Position numbers and translations under genes: made by a program
The notes under the pieces: generated by a model
Seen by the model: only the letters and a program-made list of their open reading frames with translations
Told to the model about the DNA's origin: nothing
Database searches by the model: none
From: Actinomycetota bacterium
GTDB taxonomy: Bacteria > Actinomycetota > Actinomycetes > S36-B12 > CAIYMF01
Direction: 5' to 3'
NCBI GenBank assembly: GCA_026393115.1
Contig: JAPLAU010000013.1
Location: 21,799 to 85,798 of the forward strand
DNA length: 64,000 nucleotides
Shown: positions 16,600-25,356 of the stretch, in pieces
Layout: every line of letters starts with the position of its first letter
Position numbering within the stretch: position 1 is the stretch's first letter

Positions 16600-17781
16600 C
16601 TATCGCCATGCGGATCCGAGCGCGGCCACGATGCGCGTGAGTCGTTCAGCGGAGGTTCCAATATTCAGCCGCGCGAACCCCTCGAATCCGGCGCCGAAAT
16701 CTGCTCCTGCGCTGACCTCAATGCCGGCCGCCCTCGCTGCTAGTACCGGATCGGCCACTTCGGCGGGCCGCACATCAATCCACACCAGGTAGGTTGCCTC
16801 AATGCGGGTATAGGGCAGATGTGCCAGGTGCGTGGCCATCAGTTCGTCCAGCAATGTGCGTTGGCGATCAAGATGCACCAGCACGTTGTCGAGCCACGGT
16901 CCACCGTCGCGGTAGGCGGCCAGAGTCGCCGCCACTCCCAGGGGTGAGGTGCCATGGTTGGCGATGTATGGCAGGGAGCGCAACGTGGCGGCGTCTGCGG
17001 CGTTTCCGGCAATCACTTGCGCGCACTTGAGTCCGGGAATGTTCCATGCTTTGGAGGCCGCAGTAACGGTTGTGGTGTGATGCGCCGTGTCGGGAAGCGA
17101 GCCATACGGTGTGTGCCTGGCGCCGGCAAGAACGAGGGGGGAGTGGATCTCGTCGCTGATCACACGCGCTCCGTGGTGGTTCACCACATCCCGCAGGGCC
17201 ATCAATTCCTCGGGACCGAACACAAGGCCCAACGGGTTGTGGGGCGCAGTCAACAACACCGTGCGCGCACCGTGGCCGAGGGCGTGATCGATCGCGTCAA
17301 GATCAAGGCAGGCGGGCGCATTGTCGCTTTTGGTGAATTCCACCGGCACGGCGCTGCGTCCGCTCAAGGGCAGGATGCCGAGCATGGGCGGGTAGGCCGG
17401 CACGGGGACGATGACCGGACCCGGTTCGCAGAGGTAATCCAGTGCCAAACCAACGCCTGACATCACGTCACCGCACCCCACCACAAGGTCGGAATCGACC
17501 TCCCAGCCGAATCGCGCCGCTTGGAATGCGGCGGTGGCCTGTGGAAGGCCGGTGAGGGAGTCGAAGGGGGAGTACCCGAAACTCCCGCGCGAAACGGCGT
17601 CCTGAACTGCTTGCAGAACGACCGGGCACGGCCGCACATCGAGTTCGGCGACCCAGGCCGCGACTTGCGGTGCGGGTGTTATGGCCCACTTGACGGTGCG
17701 GGCTGCGCGAAGGTCGTCATCGCTGAGGTCGAAATCGCAGTCGTCGGAGGTCACGAGGGGAGTCTGACACAGCTCATCCAC
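16600..17781 (-). CDS. PLP aminotransferase, MalY/PatB type
   Basis: Fold-type I PLP enzyme, 393 aa, resembling cystathionine beta-lyases of the MalY/PatB group that cleave C-S bonds. Visible motifs: FGYSPFDSL, VPVPAYPPMLGIL, LTAPHNPLGLVF (PLP-ring Asn), ISDEIHSPLVL (Asp to pyridine N) and the Schiff-base lysine in ASKAWNIPGLKCAQ. C-terminal Arg in FARLNIGTSAERL binds the carboxylate. The exact start is uncertain (ATG 17781 or an internal GTG), since the first ~20 residues are not conserved. Convergent with ctaF. Confidence 0.88.
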   Translation of the reverse strand: MDELCQTPLVTSDDCDFDLSDDDLRAARTVKWAITPAPQVAAWVAELDVRPCPVVLQAVQDAVSRGSFGYSPFDSLTGLPQATAAFQAARFGWEVDSDLVVGCGDVMSGVGLALDYLCEPGPVIVPVPAYPPMLGILPLSGRSAVPVEFTKSDNAPACLDLDAIDHALGHGARTVLLTAPHNPLGLVFGPEELMALRDVVNHHGARVISDEIHSPLVLAGARHTPYGSLPDTAHHTTTVTAASKAWNIPGLKCAQVIAGNAADAATLRSLPYIANHGTSPLGVAATLAAYRDGGPWLDNVLVHLDRQRTLLDELMATHLAHLPYTRIEATYLVWIDVRPAEVADPVLAARAAGIEVSAGADFGAGFEGFARLNIGTSAERLTRIVAALGSAWR

Positions 17782-17929
17782 CTCGGGGCCATGTCAGGAC
17801 CCTGTAAGCGACACGCCCATCTGGGTGCCACCGTTCGTCACTATGGGTCACCGACACGTACCATGAAGTCATTCGAAGTGGGTTCGGACCATTGTCGGTG
17901 ACATCAATGCAGGAAGACGGGCGAGGTAC

Positions 17930-19183
17930 ATGATGGAGCGGTTCCCCAGAGCGTCGGGGTTCACGCGGGGGCGTCTTCTGGTCGTCGTCGGAATCGCCGC
18001 TGCGGCGATGCCCCTCACTGCATGCGGTGCCACGAACGACTTCGCGAGCGGACTCACCGACGTGTCACTGTCGTCGAGCGCTCCCATCGCACCCAAATCA
18101 TCTGCCAAACTCACCTTCACGCCTGCGCTGGGCGACACGGCGGTGGTGCCGGGTTCGGCGATGAAGGTTGTCGCTGACAAGGGACTCATTACGTCGGTCA
18201 AGGTGGTCAATGCAACGGGCAGCCCGGTCAAGGGCACGCTCAGTACCGACAATCGCAGTTGGGTAGCCCAGGATCAGCTCATCGGATATGGCACCAAGTA
18301 CGTGGTTGCCGTCACGGCCGTTGACCGCGAGGGGCTTACCACGAGCACTCGGCAGCAGGTACGCACCTTGGTTCCTGAACACACGTCGGGAATTGCTGGT
18401 GTTGATCCTTCCCCGGACAGTACCTTTGGCGTCGGAATTCCTATCACGCTGACCTTTGATGACCCCGTCGAAAACAAGGCAGAGGTTGAAAAGAGCCTCA
18501 TTGTGTCGACCAGTAAGCCAATTGTGGGCGCCTGGAGATGGCTGTCTGATACGCAGGCACAATTCCGACCCAAGACCTACTGGCCCGGCAACACTCAGAT
18601 CGAGATCACGGCCCAACTCGTCGGGGTGCAGATGTCTCCGGGAATCTGGGGAGACCGCAACCACACTTACACCTTCACGACGTACGATTCCATCGTCGGT
18701 TTGGTGAACATGCGCAAGCACACGTTGGTGGTGCGCCAAAATGGCAAGGTCATCCGCACGATTCCAATCACGACGGGTAAGCCTGGGTTCGAGAGTCGCT
18801 CTGGCGTGAAAGTCGTCTTGACCAAGGAACGCAACCGCATCATGGACGCTGCGACGGGCGGCACCGACCCGACAAGCCCCGAGTACTACCGACTGAACGT
18901 CGAGTACGCGATGCGCCTGACGTGGTCCGGCGAATTCCTACACGCTGCCCCGTGGTCTGAGGGCTCGCAGGGCTACGACAACGTCAGCCATGGCTGCACC
19001 GGAATGAGCACCGAGAACGCAGCGTGGCTATACGGAATCAGTAACTTGGGCGACGTGTACGAGTACGTCGGCAACGACAAGCAGATGGGCACCGGAGATA
19101 ACGGGATCACCGTCTGGAACGTGACATGGGCCGATTGGCTCAAGGACTCCCAGGCCGGCGAAATCACGACCACCTCGTTGTAG
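17930..19183 (+). CDS. L,D-transpeptidase lipoprotein (LdtMt2-like)
   Basis: Cell-wall enzyme forming 3-3 peptidoglycan cross-links. 417 aa. Lipobox PLTACGA gives a membrane-anchored lipoprotein. Two Ig-like domains (about residues 55-155 and 155-255) precede the YkuD catalytic domain, with His in FLHAAPWSEG and the catalytic SHGC in NVSHGCTGMS. A short C-terminal WADWLKD extension is also typical. Size and architecture match mycobacterial Ldt proteins. ATG at 17930 or 17933. Monocistronic, divergent from the MalY-like gene. Confidence 0.94.
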   Translation: MMERFPRASGFTRGRLLVVVGIAAAAMPLTACGATNDFASGLTDVSLSSSAPIAPKSSAKLTFTPALGDTAVVPGSAMKVVADKGLITSVKVVNATGSPVKGTLSTDNRSWVAQDQLIGYGTKYVVAVTAVDREGLTTSTRQQVRTLVPEHTSGIAGVDPSPDSTFGVGIPITLTFDDPVENKAEVEKSLIVSTSKPIVGAWRWLSDTQAQFRPKTYWPGNTQIEITAQLVGVQMSPGIWGDRNHTYTFTTYDSIVGLVNMRKHTLVVRQNGKVIRTIPITTGKPGFESRSGVKVVLTKERNRIMDAATGGTDPTSPEYYRLNVEYAMRLTWSGEFLHAAPWSEGSQGYDNVSHGCTGMSTENAAWLYGISNLGDVYEYVGNDKQMGTGDNGITVWNVTWADWLKDSQAGEITTTSL

Positions 19184-19191
19184 CGCCGCTG

Positions 19192-19528
19192 CTAGTTCAG
19201 GGCGGGCAGCATCGCCCGAATCGCGTCATGGTGGTCGCTCCATGAGTCCCACACCGCGCATGCCCAGAGTAAAGAACGCTGGTCGTACTCGGTTAAGTCC
19301 GCACATCCCACGAGCGAAGCCACTGTGAGGCCCGCAGGAGACTCAGGGGAGCTCAGGTGAGGGAATTCACGGGTGTTTGCCCATCGTGGCGCGTAGCGCC
19401 TTGAGGGTCGTCTCGTCGGCTTGGACCTCACCGAACAACCGCCAGCAGTCAGCGACAGCCCGAACGTAGGCGTGCGTGGGTCCGAGCTCGTCGGGGAAAC
19501 ATGCCCCACAGGGCTCAGAACACAGGGC
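19192..19528 (-). pseudogene. Decayed DUF5946-type gene behind qcrB
   Basis: Two protein-like pieces in different frames. Directly after the qcrB stop, in the same frame, the codons read CGACFPDELGPTHAYVRA...CWRLFGEV and stop at 19367. This resembles the DUF5946 N-terminus (zinc-like Cys pair, FPD.GPTH.Y, CW...GEV). In another frame the DNA continues REFPHLSSPES, LTVASLVGCADLTEYDQ and VWDSWSDHHDAIRAML to the stop at 19192, matching the C-terminus (LTVADV..., VW..W..HH..VR). The middle ~80 residues expected for the family are missing and no canonical start codon is in frame. Read as an internally deleted, frameshifted remnant; family name is from memory of the motif pattern. Confidence 0.65.
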
Positions 19529-19532
19529 TCAG
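19507..19532. repeat. 14-nt period repeat across the qcrB stop
   Basis: CACAGGGCTCAG at 19507-19518 and 19521-19532. The second copy contains the qcrB stop (TCA on plus at 19529-19531). On the minus strand the duplicated word is CTGAGCCCTGTG. The duplication falls where the start of the decayed downstream gene would have been. Confidence 0.65.
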
Positions 19533-21244
19533 TGCTGGTGCGGGTTGGACTCGTGGCCACCGATGGCGGGGGAGTGTAGGACAGGCTCTGAGGTGATTTC
19601 CAAGCCGCGGAAGTCGTCGATGACGGCGTGCTGCTCGTGGTAGTCGTGAGCAGCGTGCGCCTCAGCGGCCTCAATCTCGGCGGCGGTCGGTAGGTACACG
19701 TTGTCACCGTAGAACCAGTGCGAGAACTTGGCACGGAGTCGGGCGGTGCGCCCCTTGGGGTTGGCCACGCCGTTCTCATCGACACCTGACTCGAGGGCGA
19801 TGGGCACGTGGTCGACCTTGCCCAGGATCTTGGCCTTCTCCTTGTCGCCGAGGGGTAGGTGAATTTCGATGAACTCACCCTCAGGCGTGCGCAGGATATT
19901 GCCGCTCTCAATGCCGTGCAGCAACTTGTCGTGGTCGCGGCGCTGCAGCGAGAGGCAGATGCGCTTGGTGATGATGAAAATGATAGGCGGCACGACGAAG
20001 ACTGCTACGCGCAACACGTAGGTGATGGTGTTGATCGACAAGTCGAAGGTCGTGGCGATGATGTCGTTTCCGCCCGAGATCCACAGCATTCCGTAGAAGC
20101 CGATCGCCATCACACCCAGTGCAGTGCGGGTGGGGGCATTTCGAGGCCGGTCGAGAATGTGGTGCTCGCGGTTGTCGCCTGTCGCCCAACGTTCGATGAA
20201 GGGGTAGGCGCCCAGTGCCGTGAAGATCGCGCCTGCCAACACCACAGCGGGCAGGAAGATATTCCACGAGATGCTGTAATTGCCGATATTCCATTCCCAG
20301 TTGGGCGTAATACGAACCGCGCCGTCGAGCCAGCCCATGTACCAGTCGGGCTGTGAACCCGCTGACACTTGGTCGGGGGTGTACGGCCCGAACGCCCAAA
20401 TCGGGTTGATGGTGATAATGGCCGCCATGAGAGTGGTGACACCGAATACGACGAAGAAGAATCCGCCGGCCTTGGCCATGTACACAGGAAGCAGTGGGAA
20501 GCCCACGACGTTCTTCTCGGTGCGGCCGGGTCCGGGGTACTGGGTGTGCTTTTGGTGCCACACCAGCATCAGGTGCACGGTGACCAAAGCCAAGATGATG
20601 CCTGGGATCAGTAGCACGTGCACGGTGTACAAGCGTGGAATGAAGTCAAGGCCGGGGAACTCGCCGTTGAAGAGCAGGAATGACAGCCACGTTCCGAGGA
20701 TCGGAATTGCGAGCACAATGCCCTCAGCGATGCGCAGTCCGGTTCCGGACAGCAGGTCATCGGGAAGCGAGTAACCCGCGAATCCCTCGAGGATGCCGAG
20801 CGTGAGCAGGCCCGCGCCCATCACCCAGTTGAGTTCACGCGGCTTGCGGAAGGCTCCTGTGAAGAACACCCGCAGCATGTGGACCGTCATCGCGACGAGG
20901 AAGAACAGGGCAGCCCAGTGGTGGATCTGGCGCATCAGCAGGCCGCCGCGTACGTCGAACGAGATGTTCAGCGTTGAGGCGTAGGCCTCGGACATCTTGA
21001 CACCATCGAGTGGAACGTACGAGCCGTTGTAGACGATCTCGGTCATTGAGGGCTTGAACCACAGAGTGAGGTAGGTGCCCGACAGTAGCAAGATGATGAA
21101 GCTGTACAGAGCGATTTCGCCCAGCATGAACGACCAGTGGTCGGGGAAGACCTTGTTGAGACTGCGCTTCATAAACGGCGCAATGCCCAAGCGCTCGTCG
21201 GTGTACTCGGCGAGAGCGCCCCCGGCCTTCACAACAGCACTCAT
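19529..21244 (-). CDS. qcrB: Cytochrome bcc complex, cytochrome b subunit
   Basis: Di-heme quinol-oxidising subunit, 571 aa. Heme-ligand His pairs are visible in RQIHHWAALFFLVAMTVHML (helix B) and in RLYTVHVLLIPG / VTVHLMLVWHQKH (helix D). The Qo-site region around helix C and the ef loop is present (FAGYSLPDDLLSGTG), with a variant of PEWY as QPDWYMGW. A C-terminal cytosolic extension of ~150 residues (GDKEKAKILGKVDHVP onward, His-rich end) is typical of actinobacterial QcrB. The start overlaps the qcrA stop by 4 nt. Confidence 0.97.
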   Translation of the reverse strand: MSAVVKAGGALAEYTDERLGIAPFMKRSLNKVFPDHWSFMLGEIALYSFIILLLSGTYLTLWFKPSMTEIVYNGSYVPLDGVKMSEAYASTLNISFDVRGGLLMRQIHHWAALFFLVAMTVHMLRVFFTGAFRKPRELNWVMGAGLLTLGILEGFAGYSLPDDLLSGTGLRIAEGIVLAIPILGTWLSFLLFNGEFPGLDFIPRLYTVHVLLIPGIILALVTVHLMLVWHQKHTQYPGPGRTEKNVVGFPLLPVYMAKAGGFFFVVFGVTTLMAAIITINPIWAFGPYTPDQVSAGSQPDWYMGWLDGAVRITPNWEWNIGNYSISWNIFLPAVVLAGAIFTALGAYPFIERWATGDNREHHILDRPRNAPTRTALGVMAIGFYGMLWISGGNDIIATTFDLSINTITYVLRVAVFVVPPIIFIITKRICLSLQRRDHDKLLHGIESGNILRTPEGEFIEIHLPLGDKEKAKILGKVDHVPIALESGVDENGVANPKGRTARLRAKFSHWFYGDNVYLPTAAEIEAAEAHAAHDYHEQHAVIDDFRGLEITSEPVLHSPAIGGHESNPHQH

Positions 21245-22329
21245 GATGCTCCCTGCTCCCAGAAACTCGGTCCGACATGCTCTTGAAAATCACTGCGCGC
21301 CACGAGGTAGCCCTCAGAGTCAACAGTGATCGGAAGTTGCGGCATGCGCCGAGCAGCCGGGCCGAACACGACCTTCGCCGAGTCGGCCAAGTCAAACGTA
21401 CTTTGGTGGCAGGGACACAGCAACTGGTGAGTGCGCTGCTGGTAAAGCGAGATTGGGCAGCCGACGTGCGTGCAAATCTTGGAGAAGGCGAGGATGCCTT
21501 GAACGTCCCACGGCTCTTCGGCCGAACCGCCCTGTTGTGAACGAATTTCGGCAGGAGTCATGCGCACCAAGATGGAGGCAGCCTTGGCTCGTGCGTTCAG
21601 TGTGCCTTCGGCTTCCTCGACCTTCTCGAGGCTTGCCGGCACCACGTTGACCAGACCACCCACGGGGATGTCCTCGGGACGAATCGGCCGGTAGGAGCCA
21701 TCGGTGACGATGCGCTCGCCCTCGGTCCAGATGGTTTCCGATAGCAACTCGTTCGGACTGGGTGAGTCTGATGGTGTGACCCACATGTCGCGCAGGATGA
21801 TCACGAGGGGCAGTGGGAGAAGGACAAGGGAGGTAATCAGGCTGCGCCTGATGATCTTGCGTGATCCGAAGCCCGACTCCGTAGCCCCTGCTTGGAAGAC
21901 GCTGATCGCCTCTTCGCGGTCGGTGGGGCTGCTTTCGAGAATGTGACGCTCTTGAACGACCTCAATATCGGGCATCAACTTCTTGGCCCAGTGAATGGCG
22001 CCAGCACCAATGAGGAAGAGAGCAAGTCCGAGGGTGAGACCGAGAGCAAGGTTGCTCGCGCTCATCGTGCCGATCACAGGAAGGGCAATGACAACGTTCT
22101 TGTCGATGCCGATGTACGCCGCGAGGAATGCGAGGACAAGCAGGCTGGCCACAATGAACATCGTGGATACTTGACGCTCGGCCCGGCGGGCAGCCTTGGG
22201 GTCGACGTCGGCACGGCGTGGCTCGTGGGGGAGTGGCGCAGGAGCAGGCCGACCGTTGGGGAGCTCGAGGTCGCCCAAGTCGTGGCCGTGCTCGTCCGCT
22301 GTGGTTCCGGGGGTGGCGATGTCGCTCAC
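21241..22329 (-). CDS. qcrA: Cytochrome bcc complex, Rieske iron-sulfur subunit
   Basis: 362 aa, longer than a classical Rieske protein because actinobacterial QcrA has three transmembrane helices (about residues 55-72, 80-105 and 165-185). The [2Fe-2S] site is CTHVGC ... LLCPCHQSTF near residues 285-315. Quinol oxidation transfers an electron from here to QcrC. 4-nt overlaps with qcrC upstream and qcrB downstream show tight coupling. Confidence 0.97.
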   Translation of the reverse strand: MSDIATPGTTADEHGHDLGDLELPNGRPAPAPLPHEPRRADVDPKAARRAERQVSTMFIVASLLVLAFLAAYIGIDKNVVIALPVIGTMSASNLALGLTLGLALFLIGAGAIHWAKKLMPDIEVVQERHILESSPTDREEAISVFQAGATESGFGSRKIIRRSLITSLVLLPLPLVIILRDMWVTPSDSPSPNELLSETIWTEGERIVTDGSYRPIRPEDIPVGGLVNVVPASLEKVEEAEGTLNARAKAASILVRMTPAEIRSQQGGSAEEPWDVQGILAFSKICTHVGCPISLYQQRTHQLLCPCHQSTFDLADSAKVVFGPAARRMPQLPITVDSEGYLVARSDFQEHVGPSFWEQGAS

Positions 22330-23117
22330 TTGGCCTTCACTCCGATCCAGATCGCGACGATGATGAGCGCTCCGAGGCCGATCACCCAGACGAACAGACC
22401 TTCAGTTACGGGGCCTAGTCGGCTCAGGGAAAGACCGCCGGGGTTGTCGTTGGCCTGCAGGCTGCTGATCCACTTGATGATCGACTGCTTGTCTTCGATC
22501 GTGAGAGTGGCATTGCTGAACACCGGCATGCTGGCCGGGCCTGTGACCATGGCGGTGTAAATCTGACGCGGTGTTGCGTTCATCAGCGTGGGGGCGGCCG
22601 TACCGTCACTGAGTGCGCCGCCCTTGCCGGCAAAGCTGTGGCATTGGGCGCAGTTGGTGCGGAAGAGTTCGCCACCCATGGCCAAATCAGCCTTGGAGGT
22701 GTCGAGCATGGCGTCACTTGGAACTGCCGGGCCGGGGGCGAGCGAGGCGACCCACGCGGCCATGGCGTCGATTTCGGCCTGACTGTAGATGACCCCCTTG
22801 ACCGGGGCCTGTGACCCCGGAGCCGCCAGCGGCATGCGACCGGTGCTGACCTGGAAGTCAACGGCCGCCGAGCCTGCACCGATCAGGGTCGGCGCGATCG
22901 ACGAACCTTGGCCGCCGAGACCGTGGCAACTGGAGCACCCTTCAGCGAAGAGCTTTTTACCGGTCTCAACTTGGGTTTCGGACCACTTTTGGTCTGCTGC
23001 CTGTGCTGAGGTGCCCGAGTCGACCGCGGCGTAAATGGCGCCCGTGGCGAGCAGGCCGAGCAGCAGCATCACGACGAGTGTCGCCGGGTGCCTCCTGCGG
23101 GCTGCCATGGAGTTCAC
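22326..23117 (-). CDS. qcrC: Cytochrome bcc complex, diheme cytochrome c subunit
   Basis: 263 aa with an N-terminal membrane anchor (about residues 10-30) and two c-type heme sites: CSSCHG (near 60) and CAQCHS (near 160). A C-terminal transmembrane helix follows (about 240-258). This diheme form replaces a soluble cytochrome c and wires the bcc complex directly to CtaC in actinobacteria. GTG at 23117 has GAGAGG five bases upstream; ATG at 23108 is an alternative. It is downstream of ctaE, with a repeat-bearing 108-nt spacer. Confidence 0.96.
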   Translation of the reverse strand: MNSMAARRRHPATLVVMLLLGLLATGAIYAAVDSGTSAQAADQKWSETQVETGKKLFAEGCSSCHGLGGQGSSIAPTLIGAGSAAVDFQVSTGRMPLAAPGSQAPVKGVIYSQAEIDAMAAWVASLAPGPAVPSDAMLDTSKADLAMGGELFRTNCAQCHSFAGKGGALSDGTAAPTLMNATPRQIYTAMVTGPASMPVFSNATLTIEDKQSIIKWISSLQANDNPGGLSLSRLGPVTEGLFVWVIGLGALIIVAIWIGVKAK

Positions 23118-23135
23118 TATGACCTCTCTCGACTC

Positions 23136-23192
23136 AAGTGGTTCATTTCCAAGTGGTTCGTTTCCGAGTGGTTCGTTTCCGAGTGGTTCATT
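23136..23192. repeat. 15-nt tandem repeat inside the ctaE-qcrC spacer
   Basis: Units AAGTGGTTCATTTCC, AAGTGGTTCGTTTCC, GAGTGGTTCGTTTCC and a partial GAGTGGTTCATT at 23136, 23151, 23166 and 23181. It occupies half of the 108-nt gap between ctaE stop and qcrC start within the presumed operon. No start or stop signal is included. Confidence 0.75.
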
Positions 23193-23225
23193 GTGCGTCA
23201 GCGTGCGGTGTTCGACGGTTGGCGA

Positions 23226-23831
23226 TCAGTGGATCAGGTAGATCATCGTGAACAGACCCACCCACACAACGTCAACGAAGTGCCAGTAGTACGACACCAC
23301 AATCGCTGCTGTGGCCTGCTGGTGGTTGAAGCGCTTGACGTAATAGGTGCGGACGAGAATGAACAGGAAGGCCACGAGACCAAAGGTCACGTGAAGACCG
23401 TGGAAACCGGTGGTGAGGTAGAAGACCGAGCCGAACGGAGATCCGGGGAGTGTGACGCCCTCCCTGATCAAGCCGATGTATTCGTAGACCTGACCCAACA
23501 CGAAGGTTGTACCCATGAGCAGCGTGATCGTGAACCACACACGGAGCTTGTGAACATCGCCGCGTTCTGCAGCGAAGACGCCCAACTGACAGGTCACACT
23601 CGAGAGCACCAGAATCGTGGTGTTGACCGCAGCAAACCTGAGGTTCAGCAGCGGAGATTGCTCGGCCCAGACCTCGGGATTCACCGATTTGCTGGTGAGG
23701 TACATCGCGAACAATGCCGCGAAGAACATCAGTTCGCTGGAGAGCCAGACGATGGTGCCGACCGCCACGAGGTTGGGTCGGTTGGCCGGGGCATGAGCCC
23801 GGCCTTGGTCAATTGCTGTCGCTGTCGCCAC
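23226..23831 (-). CDS. ctaE: Cytochrome c oxidase subunit III
   Basis: 201-aa, five-helix subunit III. Typical blocks: [17 protein letters not shown] in the first helix, [23 protein letters not shown] and the C-terminal [23 protein letters not shown] at 23831 is chosen because upstream codons are not conserved and the product then starts just before the [12 protein letters not shown] block. ctaE-qcrC-qcrA-qcrB order is the standard actinobacterial arrangement. Confidence 0.95.
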   Translation of the reverse strand: MATATAIDQGRAHAPANRPNLVAVGTIVWLSSELMFFAALFAMYLTSKSVNPEVWAEQSPLLNLRFAAVNTTILVLSSVTCQLGVFAAERGDVHKLRVWFTITLLMGTTFVLGQVYEYIGLIREGVTLPGSPFGSVFYLTTGFHGLHVTFGLVAFLFILVRTYYVKRFNHQQATAAIVVSYYWHFVDVVWVGLFTMIYLIH

Positions 23832-23962
23832 CCCCGCATTCTGGCAGATGAATGACCGTCTCGACAGTCGGGGTGACGTACTGATTCGGTGTGTCTTGCT
23901 GCGGGTGTTGAGCCCGTGACATGAGGGCGTGAACGTCGCTTTCGAGTGGGGACTTTTGGCCC

Positions 23963-24586
23963 TCAACTACCGTGGCTGAGATCGGCTAGGAGACTGAGGC
24001 GAAGTTCGCCCGAGATGGCAGTCGATGCGGCGTAGGCCGGGTGATCGACGACGAGTTCAACTGGCACCGCGGGATCGCGGAATGCGTCGCGGGCAGCGTC
24101 GCTGAAGGTGAACCTCAGGAAGTGGACCGCGTGGGTGACCTCGCTGGGGCCAGACTCATCCAGACCCGGAACTTCGACTCCATCACAGGTGAGAATTCCG
24201 TGGTCGGGCGTCGTGATCTCGAGGCGGATGAGGTGCTGGATTCCGGTGAGAACCAGAAGTTCTTCTTTCACCGTGGCGACGTCGTCAGCCTCGATGAACA
24301 GGGTGGCGCAGAGTGAATGTGGTGTGGGAAGCAGACGCGAATAAACCTCGAGCTCGAGATCGACGCCGGCAGCGTCGACTACCCCCTCTACCAACAGCAT
24401 TTCCTGCACTTGGTAGAGAAGCGTGTCGGCGTTTTCGAACTCAAGTGCGAGAGAGTCACCCAGTTGGATGCGACGAGCTGCGCGCAGGGGAATCATTCGA
24501 GCGCGAAGCGTGGGCCGAATCTCCGCGAGATAAATCGCGGGGTCAAGGATCAGTGACTCTCGAGACAGCGTGCGCGGGGTTGGCAT
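23963..24586 (-). CDS. DUF3501-family protein
   Basis: 207 aa. It begins with the family signature [22 protein letters not shown] and continues with [29 protein letters not shown] beta-rich part with [23 protein letters not shown] follows. DUF3501 genes are often found with rubrerythrin, as here (rubrerythrin lies 180 nt upstream beyond a terminator). Biochemical role unknown; a link to peroxide or iron handling is inference from context. ATG at 24586. Confidence 0.82.
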   Translation of the reverse strand: MPTPRTLSRESLILDPAIYLAEIRPTLRARMIPLRAARRIQLGDSLALEFENADTLLYQVQEMLLVEGVVDAAGVDLELEVYSRLLPTPHSLCATLFIEADDVATVKEELLVLTGIQHLIRLEITTPDHGILTCDGVEVPGLDESGPSEVTHAVHFLRFTFSDAARDAFRDPAVPVELVVDHPAYAASTAISGELRLSLLADLSHGS

Positions 24587-24705
24587 GGCGAACTCCCTAG
24601 CGTGGTGATTCGGCGGTGTGGCACTGCGTGGTCTTGCGGGTTGTGCCTGCATGCGTTCATGCGATTGTTCGTGGGGTTTGTCATGAGGCGCGTGTAGCGC
24701 GAACT

Positions 24706-24747
24706 CAAAACACATGCTGCGGGGACCGGTGTGGTCCCCGCAGCATG
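24706..24747 (-). terminator. Strong intrinsic terminator after rubrerythrin
   Basis: Perfect 15-bp stem CATGCTGCGGGGACC / GGTCCCCGCAGCATG with a 5-nt loop (24713-24747), followed on the minus strand by TGTTTTGAG. It lies 19 nt past the rubrerythrin stop. Confidence 0.9.
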
Positions 24748-24765
24748 GCGTGCCTAGGCGTGCGA

Positions 24766-25200
24766 TCAGGCGTTGACGCCGCGTACGCCGTCGAGTGCCT
24801 TCTGGAACCGTCCGGCGTGGGTCTTCTCAGCGCGAGCGAGAGTGGCCATCCAGTCGGCGATCTCCTCGAAGCCCTCGTCCTTGGCGGTCTTGGCGAAGCC
24901 GGGGTACATGGCGGTGAACTCGTAGGTCTCGCCAGCAACAGCCGAGGCGAGGTTCGCCTCGGTGTCGCCAATCGGTTCACCGGTTGCCGGGTCGCCCGCT
25001 TCGCCAGCCACCAGGTACTCGAGGTGACCGAATGCGTGTCCGGTTTCGCCATTCGCGGTCTCTTCGAAGAGTTCGGCCACATCGTCGAGTCCGGCCTGGC
25101 GGGCCACCCGGGCGAAGTAGAGGTAGCGGCGGTTCGCCTGTGACTCGCCGGCGAATGCGTCATTGAGGTTCTTGTGAGTCTGGGTGCCCTTGAGGGTCAT
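24766..25200 (-). CDS. Rubrerythrin (ferritin-like domain only)
   Basis: Non-heme di-iron peroxidase-type protein, 144 aa. Iron-ligand helices are recognisable: [55 protein letters not shown] and [12 protein letters not shown]. The C-terminal rubredoxin domain of classical rubrerythrin is absent (no CxxC), so electrons must come from a separate donor. ATG at 25200 with GAAAGG upstream. Followed by a strong terminator; probably monocistronic and highly expressed. Confidence 0.92.
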   Translation of the reverse strand: MTLKGTQTHKNLNDAFAGESQANRRYLYFARVARQAGLDDVAELFEETANGETGHAFGHLEYLVAGEAGDPATGEPIGDTEANLASAVAGETYEFTAMYPGFAKTAKDEGFEEIADWMATLARAEKTHAGRFQKALDGVRGVNA

Positions 25201-25356
25201 AAGTCTGGTGCCTTTCGTCGGGAACTGCTCGTCGGGAACAACAAGGTGAGCCTAATGCGATTTTCGCTCGGGCGCTCCCGTAGGTTCGCATCCGGGGCGA
25301 GCCGCTCCTGACGTGCCCCGCCTCACCCGTGGCTGGTTGGCGGGTACGATCGTGCT

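Noticed and set aside
19192..19911. 239-aa open frame as a real full-length gene
   Set aside because: Its first two thirds overlap qcrB in another frame and are low complexity. Only the last ~60 residues look like protein, and these are treated as part of the pseudogene.
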